DNA of 64,000 nt from Chloranthus sessilifolius (Eukaryota > Streptophyta > Magnoliopsida > Chloranthales > Chloranthaceae): assembly GCA_021018995.1 (NCBI GenBank), contig CM037596.1, positions 6,957,501 through 7,021,500 of the forward strand. Reading direction: 5' to 3'. The notes under the pieces were generated by a model, which worked only from the letters and a program-made list of their open reading frames with translations, ran no database searches and was not told where the DNA came from. Positions 1-22,186 of the stretch are shown piece after piece. The position numbers and the translations under genes were made by a program. Position 1 is the stretch's first letter. Each line of letters starts with the position of its first letter.

Positions 1-1130
1 CGGCCGGCGACTCATAACTCATAATGTCTCCCAGAGACATCCGTCTTGACTGAAAGACGTTGTTGCCCTTACGGTGGCTACGCAAGGAACGACACGTACA
101 GAGACTTAAGTTGTTAATCTTTTGCTGGCCTATACAGCGGTGTTTTATTATCGTAACATATCTTATCATACTGACTCATATCATATTATACTGACTCACA
201 TCTTATCTTACTAACTCGTATCTTATCCTATCATATTAGAACTCGGGGTGATAGGGTCACCGTTTATGCCACCGTATACGAGGTTACACTGAATTCGCAC
301 TCACCCTACTCGTCATGGTGTCCCATACCACCATGATTTATAAGGCATGTGAATACGATGTACTCCCCACTTCGATACCATCTCGGTGAATTATCACGCC
401 CAAGCATAGGCATGATCTCATACACTCTCGCGTCATCTGACCTAACATGACCTTAACTCATATCATGATCAAAGTAGAGGTACAGAATCATCACACGCAC
501 AAAAGGTTTTCATTTAGATTATTGTTATATTTATTTACATAATACACCAATAAATATAGAGTAGGGAAGTAATTATGTATTTTCAATAATTCGAAGGTCA
601 GAGTTCAATTTCCACGAGGTGTCTAAGTTCTAACATTTCGTGTTATCGAAGAGGTCGCGTTGAAGCGATAAAAGTGATATTTAAAATATATTATTATCTA
701 TTATTATAAAATATTTAAATTAAATATTATTATTTTAGAAATTAAGTGCATCACGACCATCAATCGAAAAGTGCAAATGATTAATGTACACTATGTTGGT
801 TGTGCAGGAGTGAAATTATGGTGTAAATAAGATTGTCTGTTCGGACGTGAGTCAATCGATTAATTTGCGAAATCGATCGGTCAATTTAAAAGTGATTTAA
901 AACTAGCAGTGGTTTAGTCCTGTATAAAGTCGATCGATATAAAATCAATTGATCGAACATATAAAAAAATCGACTATAACAAAGCTATATTATAATAATA
1001 GATCATATTAATAAAATACTAAAGCACTTGAGTACTTATTTACATATATAGCATATAATAATATAACTCTATCTTTATTTTATAATATAATAGTTAGTTT
1101 TTTATATTAGTTTAGTGGGTAATTAGCGGG
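1..1130 (-). mobile_element. Decayed LTR remnant (Ty3-type), reading leftward
   Basis: There is no gene here. Read on the minus strand, the segment resembles the inner part of the long LTRs found elsewhere in the window: a GGTGG-rich stretch (about 230-420), then AT-rich DNA with ATTATT runs, and a small array of self-complementary motifs (852-958). No TG...CA ends or target duplication are visible because the left side runs off the window. The identification rests on architecture rather than on direct alignment, so the exact element type and the right boundary are uncertain. Confidence 0.35.
852..958. repeat. Palindromic motif cluster (TCGATYRA type)
   Basis: Several self-complementary motifs occur within about 110 bases: CAATCGATTAATTT, AAATCGATCGGTCAATTT, GTCGATCGAT and CAATTGATCG. 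The spacing is irregular. They match in style, but not in exact sequence, the palindromic arrays inside the solo LTRs of this window. This supports reading the surrounding DNA as an old LTR. Confidence 0.5.
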
Positions 1131-2588
1131 CCCTTAAGATATATCAAACGACCTTTCAGTTTTCTCAAGCATATCATACAACCATCTAATATATGAGACC
1201 GTCGTTTAATATTTGACTGTCATCGAAGATACAAGACCCTCGTCAAATGTAGTTCATCTATTTTATAGAGTAATTTTGAACTTTGGAATAAAATAAATTT
1301 AGTGAACTCATATATTTTATATAACCCAACATCTCCTCTCCATTATTATCATAGAAACCAGGTGGCTAAGGACCATCATCTACAACCACCCATCACACCC
1401 TACCTATCCTCTCCAAATATATATATATATATGGTAGAAAAATTCATTTTTCCCAAGGGCAAAAGAGTCAAATCATAACACTAGCATTTATGGGAAGAAA
1501 AGAGACTCATGTCAAGTATTATATAAATATACTCTCCTCATTTTTATTTTATTTTGACTCATCAATGCAAATTGACAACACATTGAATTGTATGCCCAAT
1601 CCCAATAGGAAATGTGTACCGGTTTCAACATCAACCAAAAGCTATGTATTTTTTGCTTGTTTGGTATATATATCACTTGTAGCTCACATATAAGTTATTA
1701 TATATGGAATAATTAAATTCCCATCTAAGAGTTAACATTGGAGAAAAGACTGTGTGTTATATGATATCATCTTATTATTTTGGTACTTTGTAGTGTTAGG
1801 CATCAGTCTATATCCAATGGTGGAAAAATGATGAGCCAAAACTTATGTGTGTGACACCTTAATTTAGGACCAATTTTTGTGTTCAATTAAATCTTAGTTC
1901 TAGTGTATTATTATAGTGTACTATATTTATAAGCTAACAATGGACAACATACTATCATATCTCTATTAAATGTGTAATTTCAAATGAAGACCACCGAGAG
2001 TTTCATCACACCTTACCACAGGCAGGTAGGCTATTCTCTGACAATGATTTATAAAATATAATGTATTTTTATAATTCCAATCCAAAGTAATAGGGGCATT
2101 TATATAATATTCAAATATTACATTATATTACATATAATATAATATATAAATAGTTGCACCAAATATAAAAGCACCAAATAAAAAAAATAAAAAAACAATC
2201 AGAGATGCAAATATAATAAATAAACAAAACATCTTATAAGATGTAATTATAATGAATAAAACAAAAAGTCACAATCATCAAATTTTATGAGTTGCAAATA
2301 TAATAATAACAAAAAAAACAAAACGTCTTGTATAATGTGTTGAGGCTACATCAATTATAATTTATTTTATTTTAACCCACAAAACTAAAAGTATAAGCAA
2401 TATCTTTTAAAGCGTGAAGCTACAACATTTGTACTGTGCAACAACAATGGGTCTTTTAAGCACACGGTGACTGTGTACCGTGGAACCTAGTGAGCGGCAC
2501 GTTATACACTAATGATATTTGGGTTCCCAATTTTACTATAATTAAAATAATATGGGTAAAAGCAAAATAGATAGTGTTCGGGTTTCGC
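1131..2588. other. AT-rich intergenic DNA, nothing recognised
   Basis: No reading frame with recognisable protein content, no tRNA-like fold and no clear element ends were seen. Short open frames (for example around 1490-1693) lack codon structure or family motifs. The stretch contains small AT runs such as the ATATAT tract near 1418-1432. Confidence 0.6.
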
Positions 2589-2613
2589 AAAAAAAAAAAA
2601 AAAAAAAAAAAAA
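2589..2613. repeat. Poly(A) tract, 25 bases
   Basis: This is an uninterrupted A run just left of a GC-richer segment (2640-2830). It could be the tail of a retroposed sequence or simple slippage. No target duplication was identified. Confidence 0.8.
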
Positions 2614-2639
2614 CAAAAACATACGCGGGTTTAATTTAT

Positions 2640-3200
2640 TTAGCCCGTCGGTACGCGATCGATCATACCTTATGTGACGGGATCTGAGAAGGACGAGATG
2701 GATGGATGGGTACCCACCTCTTGAAGCGTGATCGACGGATCGACGGCGGTTAGGGCGATAGAGATCGGCGTCCACAAGATGGTCCGTCCATGATTACTCC
2801 GCCTTCTTCCACCACGATTTGACGATAGAAAAACACCATGGTGTTCTTTGTGGAAGAACACACAAGAGATTTAAAAGAGATTTGGATGTTTTTAGAAAAA
2901 GATGGCTATAGAAGAAGCTGGAGTGATGGTTAGGGTTCTTAAGAAGAATTCTTATAATAATGATTTAGGGTTCTTTCGTAACTTTCTTATTTATAATATA
3001 TGAGCATTAATTCGGTGTTAAGCGGTCGCATCAAATAAGGGTGTATAGGCTTTTACTTCAAAGTTTAAAATAGAGGTTTAAAACTCGCATACTAATGTTT
3101 GATCCTTAGACCTCTCGTCTATAACCAAAGCCTTTCAACCACTATGCCACCACACAACTTGTGTTAAGTAAAGATAATTTTAAATATAAAACCTTTTGGA
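2640..3200 (-). mobile_element. Probable LTR/leader remnant with tRNA-like A box, minus strand
   Basis: Read on the minus strand, the order is a tRNA-like A box (TGGCATAGTGG, 3139-3149), an AT-rich TATA-like segment, a run of AACCCTAA-type sequence, then a GC-rich part with GCCGTCGATCCGTCGATC. This order resembles the promoter and leader of plant Ty3 LTRs. The A box alone would also fit a SINE, but no convincing B box follows. No ends or target duplication were found, so the assignment is weak. Confidence 0.3.
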
Positions 3201-3579
3201 AAACCAAAATGTGTATTTTCTCAACCAGGGTAGGTTACGGTGTGGAGCACTAACACCATGCTTGGTGCGAAACAAATCTAACACCACAATTTCAGTTTAA
3301 AATTTTTAGGGTCGTTACATTTTTTTCATTTTTAGAAGGCGAGTGAGGAGCCAGAAAAGCTCATCGCCTTCGGAGAAGACAAAAAGATACTTATATTGGC
3401 TCCTAGAAAGTCCAACCAATTAAATCTATAGCATGAGTTTTACTAAAAGACTTCAAGAACTCATGTTAGAATCTTCAGTGGTCACTTTGTAGATTGAATG
3501 AAGAAATAAAGCAAGAGCAATTTAATGTAAGGGTTGAATCAAAATTAAAAACGAACAGTAAACAGGGGACTCCTTCCAA

Positions 3580-4160
3580 AAAAAAAAGGGCTAATTGGCA
3601 ATTTGGACTCAGAAAAATATAAAAGATGGAGTTGACTATTGTACAACCCACAACTGGTGAAACTAATAGAATACTGGAAAGACCCATATGAGGAAAAATT
3701 CGAACCAGCTTCAACTATATGGCCGATTGATTATTTAAAGTAAGAACCCAAAAAAACTCATGCGTTAGATTTTATATGGGTATTTGGAACCAACCCAGAT
3801 GTTAGAAGAAGGCAAAAAAAGAAATTTTGACGTGGTGCAATAAGAATTAATAACCCCATATAGAATCACATCAAACTCTTCATTTGGCTTATCGGAAATA
3901 AAGAAATAAAGAAAGTACAAGGGCAAATTGGCCAGAAAATCGTGAACTTGGACTCAGAAAAAAATGACAAAAATGACAAAACGAAGTTGCCTTCTCTACA
4001 ACCAAAATTTCGCAAAAACTATTAGTCTAAAGAGACCCATTATGAGGAGAAATCTAACCTAGCTTCAACGCATCGACTCATCTGTTAATTAAACTTAGAA
4101 CCCAGAAAAACCCATGAATTCAATATGGGGAATTGAAACCAACCCAACTATCAGGAAACC
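3580..4160. repeat. Two diverged direct copies of a ~330-bp unit
   Basis: The segment beginning GGGCTAATTGGCAATTTGG near 3589 recurs in diverged form from about 3921. Shared landmarks in the same order are GGACTCAGAAAAA, AGACCCAT...GAGGA, CTAGCTTCAAC or CCAGCTTCAAC, and GAACCCA(G/A)AAAAA. No coding content was recognised. It is an old tandem duplication or a repeated part of a dead element. Confidence 0.6.
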
Positions 4161-5302
4161 CAACAAAAATAATAGAAATCTCGATGTGAGCAAGAACAGT
4201 TAATGATCAAAAACCTCAACTGGCTTATAAAAAGAAACAACAATCAAATAAAAAATGTCCTGGAGCTGGAGAACTAATAAAGCCTCCCATCTTCTATTCT
4301 CCTAATCTGGGTTTTCTCCTTCACCATCTTCTTCCTCTCCTTGTTCCACCTATTAAAAAAAATATATAATTCATGAACAGGAATCAAGCAACTAAGAATA
4401 AATATACAAAAAAACGATCTAATTCATCTGGGTATAATTAATGATTAGGAATCAAGCAAGGTAATTATTAGGATAAAACATAGCGTCATGTGTACAAAAT
4501 TGATGATTCGTTCATTCTCAAGTCTCAACAGTGAACCAGCTTGATACCCTATAATTTCTTTTAACAAATAATTATTGTCGGCATTGAGACGCAAGACGTC
4601 TCGTCTCAATACATCAAGCACTACACTTAGATTTATTGGATTTGTTCCTAAAATATTGGTATTGAACCAGAAACTTCCGATCGATAACCAGTCATGCCTC
4701 CAACGTGCCACTATGCCCAACTTCTCCTGTCCCTAGTAGTGGTGATGGATCATCATTGAATATGTCAGTTGGTCGAGGATGTCTCGTTTTGAACGAGATT
4801 TCAAACCATGGGTAATATAAGATATTATTTTTCTAATTGAGATGATAAACAGTTTCACTATGAATCCATATTGCATGCATATAATTTGTGTAAAATTGCT
4901 TAGCACCTGTGCTTTTAGAAGAAAGAGATATGCTCTTACGAATCAAATGGATAAAAACTATTTGCACTCTAAGATCAACATTGCTTTAGAGTCAAATCAT
5001 CTACGTTATATTACTTGCTTACCTTAAGCCAAGGTGTGTGTAAACTTTCATTTGAGAGTATGTGAACGCCTGGAGAAATCAATTGAATAGAAAAGGCCTC
5101 TCCTTTTGGTATGTTGGACACATAAATCATCATTTCGAAAAAAGATCAATTAATATAAGATTAAACCCATTAAATTGGTCTCCTTTTTGCACAACTTCCT
5201 CTGCAAATTTGCGAGAACTGTTCCCACTCTGCAATTAAACCCAGGCCCTGAAAACCCAAAAAAAACAAACACCAAAAAAAATTGGGAGAGGGGGTTTTGA
5301 GT
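4161..5302. other. Intergenic DNA, nothing recognised
   Basis: Open frames here (for example 4445-4720 on the minus strand and 4842-5027 on the plus strand) show no domain signature and are not supported by splice or promoter signals that I can see. Confidence 0.55.
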
Positions 5303-5392
5303 TTTGAGGAGGGTTTTCTATCGTGCGCTTGAGGGATTTTCTATCATGTGCTATGTTTTGTCTCATAGTGATAGAACGAAAACTGGAATAAA
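5303..5392 (+). repeat. 90-bp dispersed repeat, copy 1
   Basis: This copy starts TTTTGAGGAGGGTTTTC and ends near AACTGGAATAAA. It recurs in the same orientation at 8821-8910 with only a few differences. The two copies bracket the solo LTR and the EXA1-like fragment. They could mark the ends of a larger duplicated or inserted segment. Confidence 0.8.
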
Positions 5393-5606
5393 AAAAGACC
5401 TTTCATTTTTTATATATAGGTATAGTCGCCTCTTCAATGACATTGAAAGAGATTGAAATGAATAAAATCGAGCCAAAAAATTTATACAATTTCTAGAGAT
5501 TCAAAAGTCACTCCCATTTGTGCCCTGTTTTTTCAATTGAGATTGGGTGAGATCCAGAATCGGGATGCGAGCAAATATATCAGAAAACTTTCAAGTTATT
5601 ATCACA

Positions 5607-5736
5607 GCCAAGGAGCATTCCTAAATCTTGCAACCAGATTTTTATATTTTAAATTTTTTAGATAGGTGAAAGCCAAGGAGCATTCCTAAATCTTACGACC
5701 AGATTTTTTTATTTTAAATTTTTTAGATAGGTGAAT
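5607..5736. repeat. Tandem repeat, 65 bp x 2
   Basis: Two adjacent copies, 5607-5671 and 5672-5736, start GCCAAGGAGCATTCCTAAAT and end GATAGGTGAA. They differ at only a few bases, so this is a recent local duplication. No gene overlaps it. Confidence 0.9.
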
Positions 5737-6695
5737 GTAACCAAATTAATGTAGCTAGGGATTCAGAACATTTAGGCATCATATGAGACCGCCAATCCCA
5801 GCAGAAAAGGACCTAGTTATGCGAAGCTGCACCAAACAAACTGATATAACTATAAACTGGTACTAATAGTGATGTAATTTCTTTTTATCCAATAAATTTG
5901 ATACCAGTAAAAAATCACATCAATAGGCCTGTTTACTGACGCACTGCAGCTTTTGATGGTGTTTCTAAATCCAATTACCATGACATATTGGTCTCATGTT
6001 TAAGAAATTCGAATATACAAAAGTAAAATAACTACCACGAGCTCAATTCTAGTGACAGCTTGGTGCCATTTAGTAAGTGGTACAAAAAATTCTGGCCACC
6101 TCTTGGTAGAGTGCCAAACACAGAGTCCAGACTTTAGCCCACCTCTTGGATGGCTCATAGCTCAAAATCGAACCCATCGGCAATTACAGAAGTTTTATCC
6201 CTTCGTGGACCACTACTAATAACATTATAGACCGTCCACATGTAACCACTGATGTGATTTTTTAATGTAATGTTTTACTCGCAAGTGCACGAATCGGTTT
6301 ATATATAGTGGGTGCGGAGTACGAGATCGTTCCCACGAGGACTAATTTTGAAATATCTAAAAGAGACAAGCAATTCTAGAAATCTATGAAGATCTAACAG
6401 TATTCTACCAGTTTTATAATTTAAGCGGTTGATGAGATGGTAATTAATGACTACAAACTAAAATTCAATTGATAATTCAAAAGGAAAGGTAAAGATGATG
6501 ATAAAGATGAAGATACTAAATCCTCCAATCTTTGGTCCGTTCTTCCTATAATATAAATCTAAGGATTAAATTTGAGATATTTCATTGGTAACAAACATCT
6601 TTTATGAAAGATCAATGGTCAACACCCTAATAGGTTCCACATTGCATCCCTGCAATCAGGACTTAGATGATTTTCATATATAGATCTGGGATTAA

Positions 6696-7001
6696 GGGCA
6701 TGGCTAGGCACACATGATCTCAGGTTCAAATAAAAATCATCCCAAAAGTGGGTAAAAATTCCAACAAGAATACCACTTATAAATATGAAATTAAGGGCAT
6801 GGCTAGGCACACTTTATTCAGATTAGAGAGTATTTAAGATAAAATTACCATTACAGATCCAAGATCCAGGGCATGGCTAGGCACACTCGATCCCAGAACA
6901 TAATCGTAATTAGATCCACACGATGAAAGCAAAAATACCATAACAATGATTGGGTAAAATTACCGTCACAGATTTGAGATCCCGGGCATGGTTAGGCACA
7001 C
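6696..7001. repeat. Four-copy GGGCATGGCTAGGCACAC repeat
   Basis: The 18-base core lies at 6696-6713, 6795-6812, 6869-6886 and 6984-7001; the last copy has GGTTAGG. Each core is followed by a GATC-containing tail such as GATCCCAG. Spacing is 99, 74 and 115 bp. The repeat lies within the solo LTR. Its conservation against diverged spacers makes it stand out. Confidence 0.85.
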
Positions 7002-7554
7002 GCGATCCCGGTTAGTGGCGGGGATTTCATCTGTTCATGATAGCACAACAACCATAAAATAAAATCTCATATTTTAATCATAAATTTATATTATTAAAAG
7101 TACATCCCTCGGATGGGAATCATTAGATCCCCATCCCTATAAATTTAGCCACACATATTGTAATTAAATGACATAAATAAATAAAGACGGAAAAATAATA
7201 TTAATTTAATAAATTAAAATTACCTCAAACTTCAAAAGAACTTACTTTGATCCAAAAGTACGATGATCTTCAAAAATAAAATTAATGCAGGAATAAACTT
7301 TGAACAAAATTTATAAACTGAATGAATGAGTACTGAAAATTTAAGGGAACAAAGCTCTCAAAAAGGAATAATAAAACTTCCCTATTTCTATGTCTAACTA
7401 TGAAAAATAATGGCTAAAAACTAAGAACTCTAAAACTGAAACTCTTTCCTAAAATTAATTCTATCTAATTAATTCCTCTCTCTTCTTTTTCCGAAGTGTT
7501 TGAGTCGCTTTAAATAGACCCTCGTCGCGGAAGTCTCCCAAGCCAAAATTTTAG

Positions 7555-7668
7555 GGTCGATTAATCGACCAGGGAGGGTCGATGCATCGAGCCGCCAAAA
7601 AGTCCCAAAAATTTGCTTTACAGTATCAGTTTCGTGTCAGACTCTGACTTATCCTCGATTAATCGACC
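7555..7668. repeat. Palindromic array, GGTCGATTAATCGACC type
   Basis: Three copies are present: a perfect 16-bp palindrome at 7555-7570, a variant with TGCA centre at 7577-7592, and TCGATTAATCGACC at about 7653-7668. It lies inside the solo LTR 6250-8052, immediately beside the block at 7705-7800 that is shared with another LTR. Confidence 0.8.
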
Positions 7669-7704
7669 CCAGAAATCCGTGAAATTCAGCACTTTCTTTG
7701 TATC

Positions 7705-7800
7705 AGACACTGCTTCGGTATTTCGGCCATAACTTCCTGTCCCGAACTCGGATTGAGGTGATTCTTGCGCCGTTGGAAAGCGGACGAAAAGATCTACAAC
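7705..7800 (+). repeat. Block shared with the LTR at 39397-41737
   Basis: The landmarks TATTTCGG, CATAAC, TCCCGAACTC, GATTGA and CGTTGGAAAG occur in this order, and again at about 40265-40350 in the same window orientation, with roughly three quarters of bases matching by eye. In both places the block directly follows a palindromic array. Confidence 0.75.
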
Positions 7801-8062
7801 TCTCATGTTTTGACAATTTCGTAATTCAGCCATATTGAAGGTCCAAATTTAGCCGCAAGTCGCACCACGTTCTTGATTACCCAAAGCTGCAGTGTTTTGA
7901 CATTATATTCAGAATTCTTGGGCTGTTTTCTATACTTGGCTTGTATTTACCTGAAACACTTCAAATCTAATCATTCTCATCAGATAGCCTTCATCGGACA
8001 GCTAAATATAGGTATTTAGGGGTGAAATATCATCATTTTTCAGTACTCATCAACCACCAACT

Positions 8063-8517
8063 GATCCAATGGCTCGAAACTTCCAATCAGGTGGCAAAGA
8101 AATAGGACTAAGCAGATCCAATAGAATGGTTCTAATCAATGGACCTTCTCAGTTATTTCGTAACTTCATAATTAGATTCAAAAAATGCAATTACACTTGC
8201 CGGAAGTTTTTAAAAAATAAAAATAAAACAACCATTAGTCTTGATGATAGATATTATCAAACAATCAACAACGATTACCCATAAAATCACAAACAAATTT
8301 TCAATAGAATCAACGTTTGGGAGAATACATACCAAAAAAAAAGGCAGACTTTAATTCTGATATCAAATTCGAAATCAAATAGCGCAAAGGTATACAGATC
8401 TAAACCACTCGCAATAAATAATAATAATACAGATGAAAAACAAAACCCTATTGATTAATAGATTTGCAAAAAAAATGATATTTTGATAGCAATAACGAAA
8501 ACAGAAACCCTAATTAC
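8063..8517 (-). other. Probable intron fragment of the EXA1-like pseudogene
   Basis: This is AT-rich DNA left of the minus-strand exon at 8518-8593, starting with a donor-like GTAATTAG. No second exon was recognised before the solo LTR begins. It is probably part of the first intron of a gene copy whose remainder is missing. Confidence 0.35.
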
Positions 8518-8593
8518 CTGTTTTGGTCTACGGATCGTCGGAGGGTTTCAGGGAGAAGATATCGTCCGACAGATCGAACTTGTTATCGGCCAT
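8518..8593 (-). pseudogene. First-exon fragment resembling EXA1/GYF-domain protein N-terminus, broken
   Basis: On the minus strand an ATG at 8593 opens a frame reading MADNKFDLSDDIFSLKPSDD, then P, a TAG stop, and T-K. A donor-like CAG|GTAATTAG follows. The run DL-x-DD-x-x-x-x-KPSD is reminiscent of the start of plant GYF-domain proteins of the EXA1 (ESSENTIAL FOR POTEXVIRUS ACCUMULATION 1) family, where a tryptophan is expected at the stop. This is recalled family knowledge, not a search. A pyrimidine-rich 5' UTR-like sequence extends to about 8790 on the same strand. No further exons were found, so this is an orphan fragment, possibly moved by a transposon. Confidence 0.4.
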
Positions 8594-8820
8594 TGAAGTG
8601 TCTGAAAAATAACATGAATAGATCGGAGAAGGGAACTCGAATTAGGGTTTCGAAATCGGAGGATCGAATTACGGTTTCGAGGGTTTGAGGAAGCGAGAAA
8701 TATAGAGAAACAAAGGGTGAGAGAGGAGTTCACTTGGTCAGAGGAGAGAATTTGAGTGTGATTGAGGGTAGATTTTCTTGAAATGGGTTTTGGGTTGTAC
8801 CGTAGTGGAGGGGTATAGAA

Positions 8821-8910
8821 TTTGAGGAGGGTTTTCTATCGTGCGCTTGAGGGATTTTCTATCCTGCGCTGTGTTTTGTCTCGTTGCGATAGAACGAAAA
8901 CTGGAACAAA
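8821..8910 (+). repeat. 90-bp dispersed repeat, copy 2
   Basis: This is the second copy of the repeat at 5303-5392, same orientation, beginning TTTGAGGAGGGTTTTC. Confidence 0.8.
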
Positions 8911-8986
8911 GGACCCAACTGGAATAAAGGACTGATCAAACGTGGCTCCTGGTCCTGGATATAGGCTGTTACCAAGAAACAAAGGA

Positions 8987-9112
8987 CCCAACTGTTGGTC
9001 TTCACCAAGTCTTTCTCTTGGTAGTGATAGAACCCACCTGTTGGTCTTCTACTTTGTCTTGTAGTGATAGAACTCAACTGTTGGTCTTCTACTCTGTCTT
9101 GTAGTGATAGAA
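8987..9112 (+). repeat. Tandem repeat, ~40-46 bp x 3
   Basis: Three adjacent units share CAACTGTTGGTCTTC (or CACCTG...) and end GTAGTGATAGAAC. The first unit is slightly longer. It follows directly after the dispersed 90-bp repeat. Confidence 0.85.
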
Positions 9113-9164
9113 CCAAAAAAATTAAAAGGGAGAATTTGCCTTTTAATTATGCATTTTTTATAGG

Positions 9165-9165
<1 letters not shown>

Positions 9166-9222
<57 letters not shown>
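9166..9222. repeat. (AT)n microsatellite
   Basis: This is a near-perfect AT dinucleotide run of about 57 bases, roughly 0.9 kb upstream of the ATP synthase start codon. Confidence 0.95.
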
Positions 9223-9224
<2 letters not shown>

Positions 9225-9479
9225 TATTTTATTTGTTCCATCCATTGTACCGCATACTCAAACTTTTTGAAAAAGTCAAATTTTATTATCCATTGATCAT
9301 TTTTCAGTTGATTAAAATGCCAATTTTTTAAAGGTTCACCTTTTTATCAAAACAAGATTGTAAAGTTTGTAAAAAAAAAAAGAAAAAAAAAAAGGCTTTT
9401 ATGACTTTTTCCCCCTAAATTTCTTCTTCTTATTATTATTTAATGTATTTAAAATAATTTTTTATTAAAGATACATGCC

Positions 9480-9840
9480 CGACCCAACCCAAAAAACCCA
9501 ATCCGATTTGACAACGAAAAACCTACTATTTTTCATATTTTTAATATAATCTTAGGGTCGGGTCCTACCATCCCGACCAGACTCTATTTTTACCTAACCA
9601 GCCCCAACTAGTTTTTCCCAAACTACCTCTTAGTTGACTCGACTGATAACCCGTCCCGAGGGCTCATGTTCGACTTGTTGGCTCAATCTGACTCAACTTT
9701 TGCCCAATCCAACCCGATCTCTTACTTGACCTGAACTGCCCCAACCCAACCCAACCGATCCGACGGGTTAAGTTCATGTGCCCGATGCAGTAACAAATCC
9801 GGGTCGGGCAGGTCGGTATCGGGTTGACACGACCCGTTAT
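9480..9840. repeat. Degenerate CCCGACC / GGGTCGG quasi-repeat
   Basis: Irregular reiterations of GACCCAACCC, CCCGACC and, further right, GGGTCGGGC and GGGTTGACACG change strand bias part-way through. There is no coding potential. Similar degenerate tracts lie at 12380-12600, 49610-49800 and 56390-56520. Confidence 0.75.
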
Positions 9841-10138
9841 GCTCTCCCGATTTTTGGCTGTTTTGTTAATGAGTTTTGACCGTTTTGTTAGCGAAAGGGC
9901 CGAAACTATTTTTCCACATCAGAAAACCTGGACGCCAAACTCGCTCACAATTCCAGTTCATAAACTCCCTTGACGTCCGGTGCTCGCTCCCCAGCGCTCA
10001 CCACCTCTATTCTTTTCGCTCTCATTTCTGCAAACTCCAAACCGAAAATGTTGGATCCGATTAAAACCCTAAATCTCTAGCTACAAAACCCTAACTCTCA
10101 AAACCCTAATCCAAAAACCCCAAACCCAAGTTCTACCG
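9841..10138 (+). promoter_or_regulatory. Probable promoter and 5' leader of ATPB with telo-boxes
   Basis: The 300 bases before the ATP synthase start codon are pyrimidine-rich. They contain three AAACCCTAA telo-box motifs at 10064-10072, 10086-10094 and 10101-10109. Telo-boxes are common near start sites of plant genes for translation and mitochondrial functions. No convincing TATA box was seen, as is usual for this class. The transcription start is unknown, so the boxes may lie in the 5' UTR. Confidence 0.55.
10048..10080 (+). other. Possible upstream ORF, 10 codons
   Basis: An ATG at 10048 opens [10 protein letters not shown] and ends at TAG 10078-10080, 58 bases before the ATPB start. It overlaps the first telo-box. 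Its relevance depends on whether transcription starts upstream of it. Confidence 0.3.
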
Positions 10139-21959
<11,821 letters not shown>

Positions 21960-22180
21960 CTTAAATTTTTTTCCAATCTAAATGTATTGGATTTTTTTTT
22001 CCTTTCTCGTAGGTCAATTAATAATCGGATCGATGCGGACAATGCCAGCATCCAAAGTTGCATTTTTTGAGGTCAGCACTGTTGTTTGGCGCTCCGTTTT
22101 CGTATATTTTGACAAGACAAGATATGTGGTAGGCATGGGAATGATCGGAGAGTCCGCTCTGCTAGGCTTTTATTTTTCCA

Positions 22181-22186
22181 AATAAA
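22181..22186 (+). terminator. Candidate poly(A) signal AATAAA for ATPB
   Basis: AATAAA lies about 220 bases after the ATPB stop codon, a normal plant 3' UTR length. Plant signals are loose, so the true cleavage site is unknown. Confidence 0.45.

Larger units (their letters stand above)
6250..8052 (-). mobile_element. Solo LTR (Athila/Tat-like Ty3), 5-bp TSD ACCAC
   Basis: The element begins TGATGTGATT and ends AGTACTCATCA. It is flanked on both sides by ACCAC (6245-6249 and 8053-8057), a clean 5-bp target duplication. No coding sequence lies between the ends, so it is a solo LTR left by LTR-LTR recombination. Read on the minus strand, its end contains GTGCACTTGCGAGT, which resembles the end of the Athila-type LTR at 43618-45189 (GTGCACTTGTAAGG). 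The minus orientation is inferred from this. Inside are a GGGCATGGCTAGGCACAC array, a small palindromic array, and a block shared with the solo LTR at 39397. Confidence 0.85.

Noticed and set aside
3128..3160. tRNA gene on the minus strand
   Set aside because: Only an A-box-like string is present; no B box or cloverleaf can be drawn.
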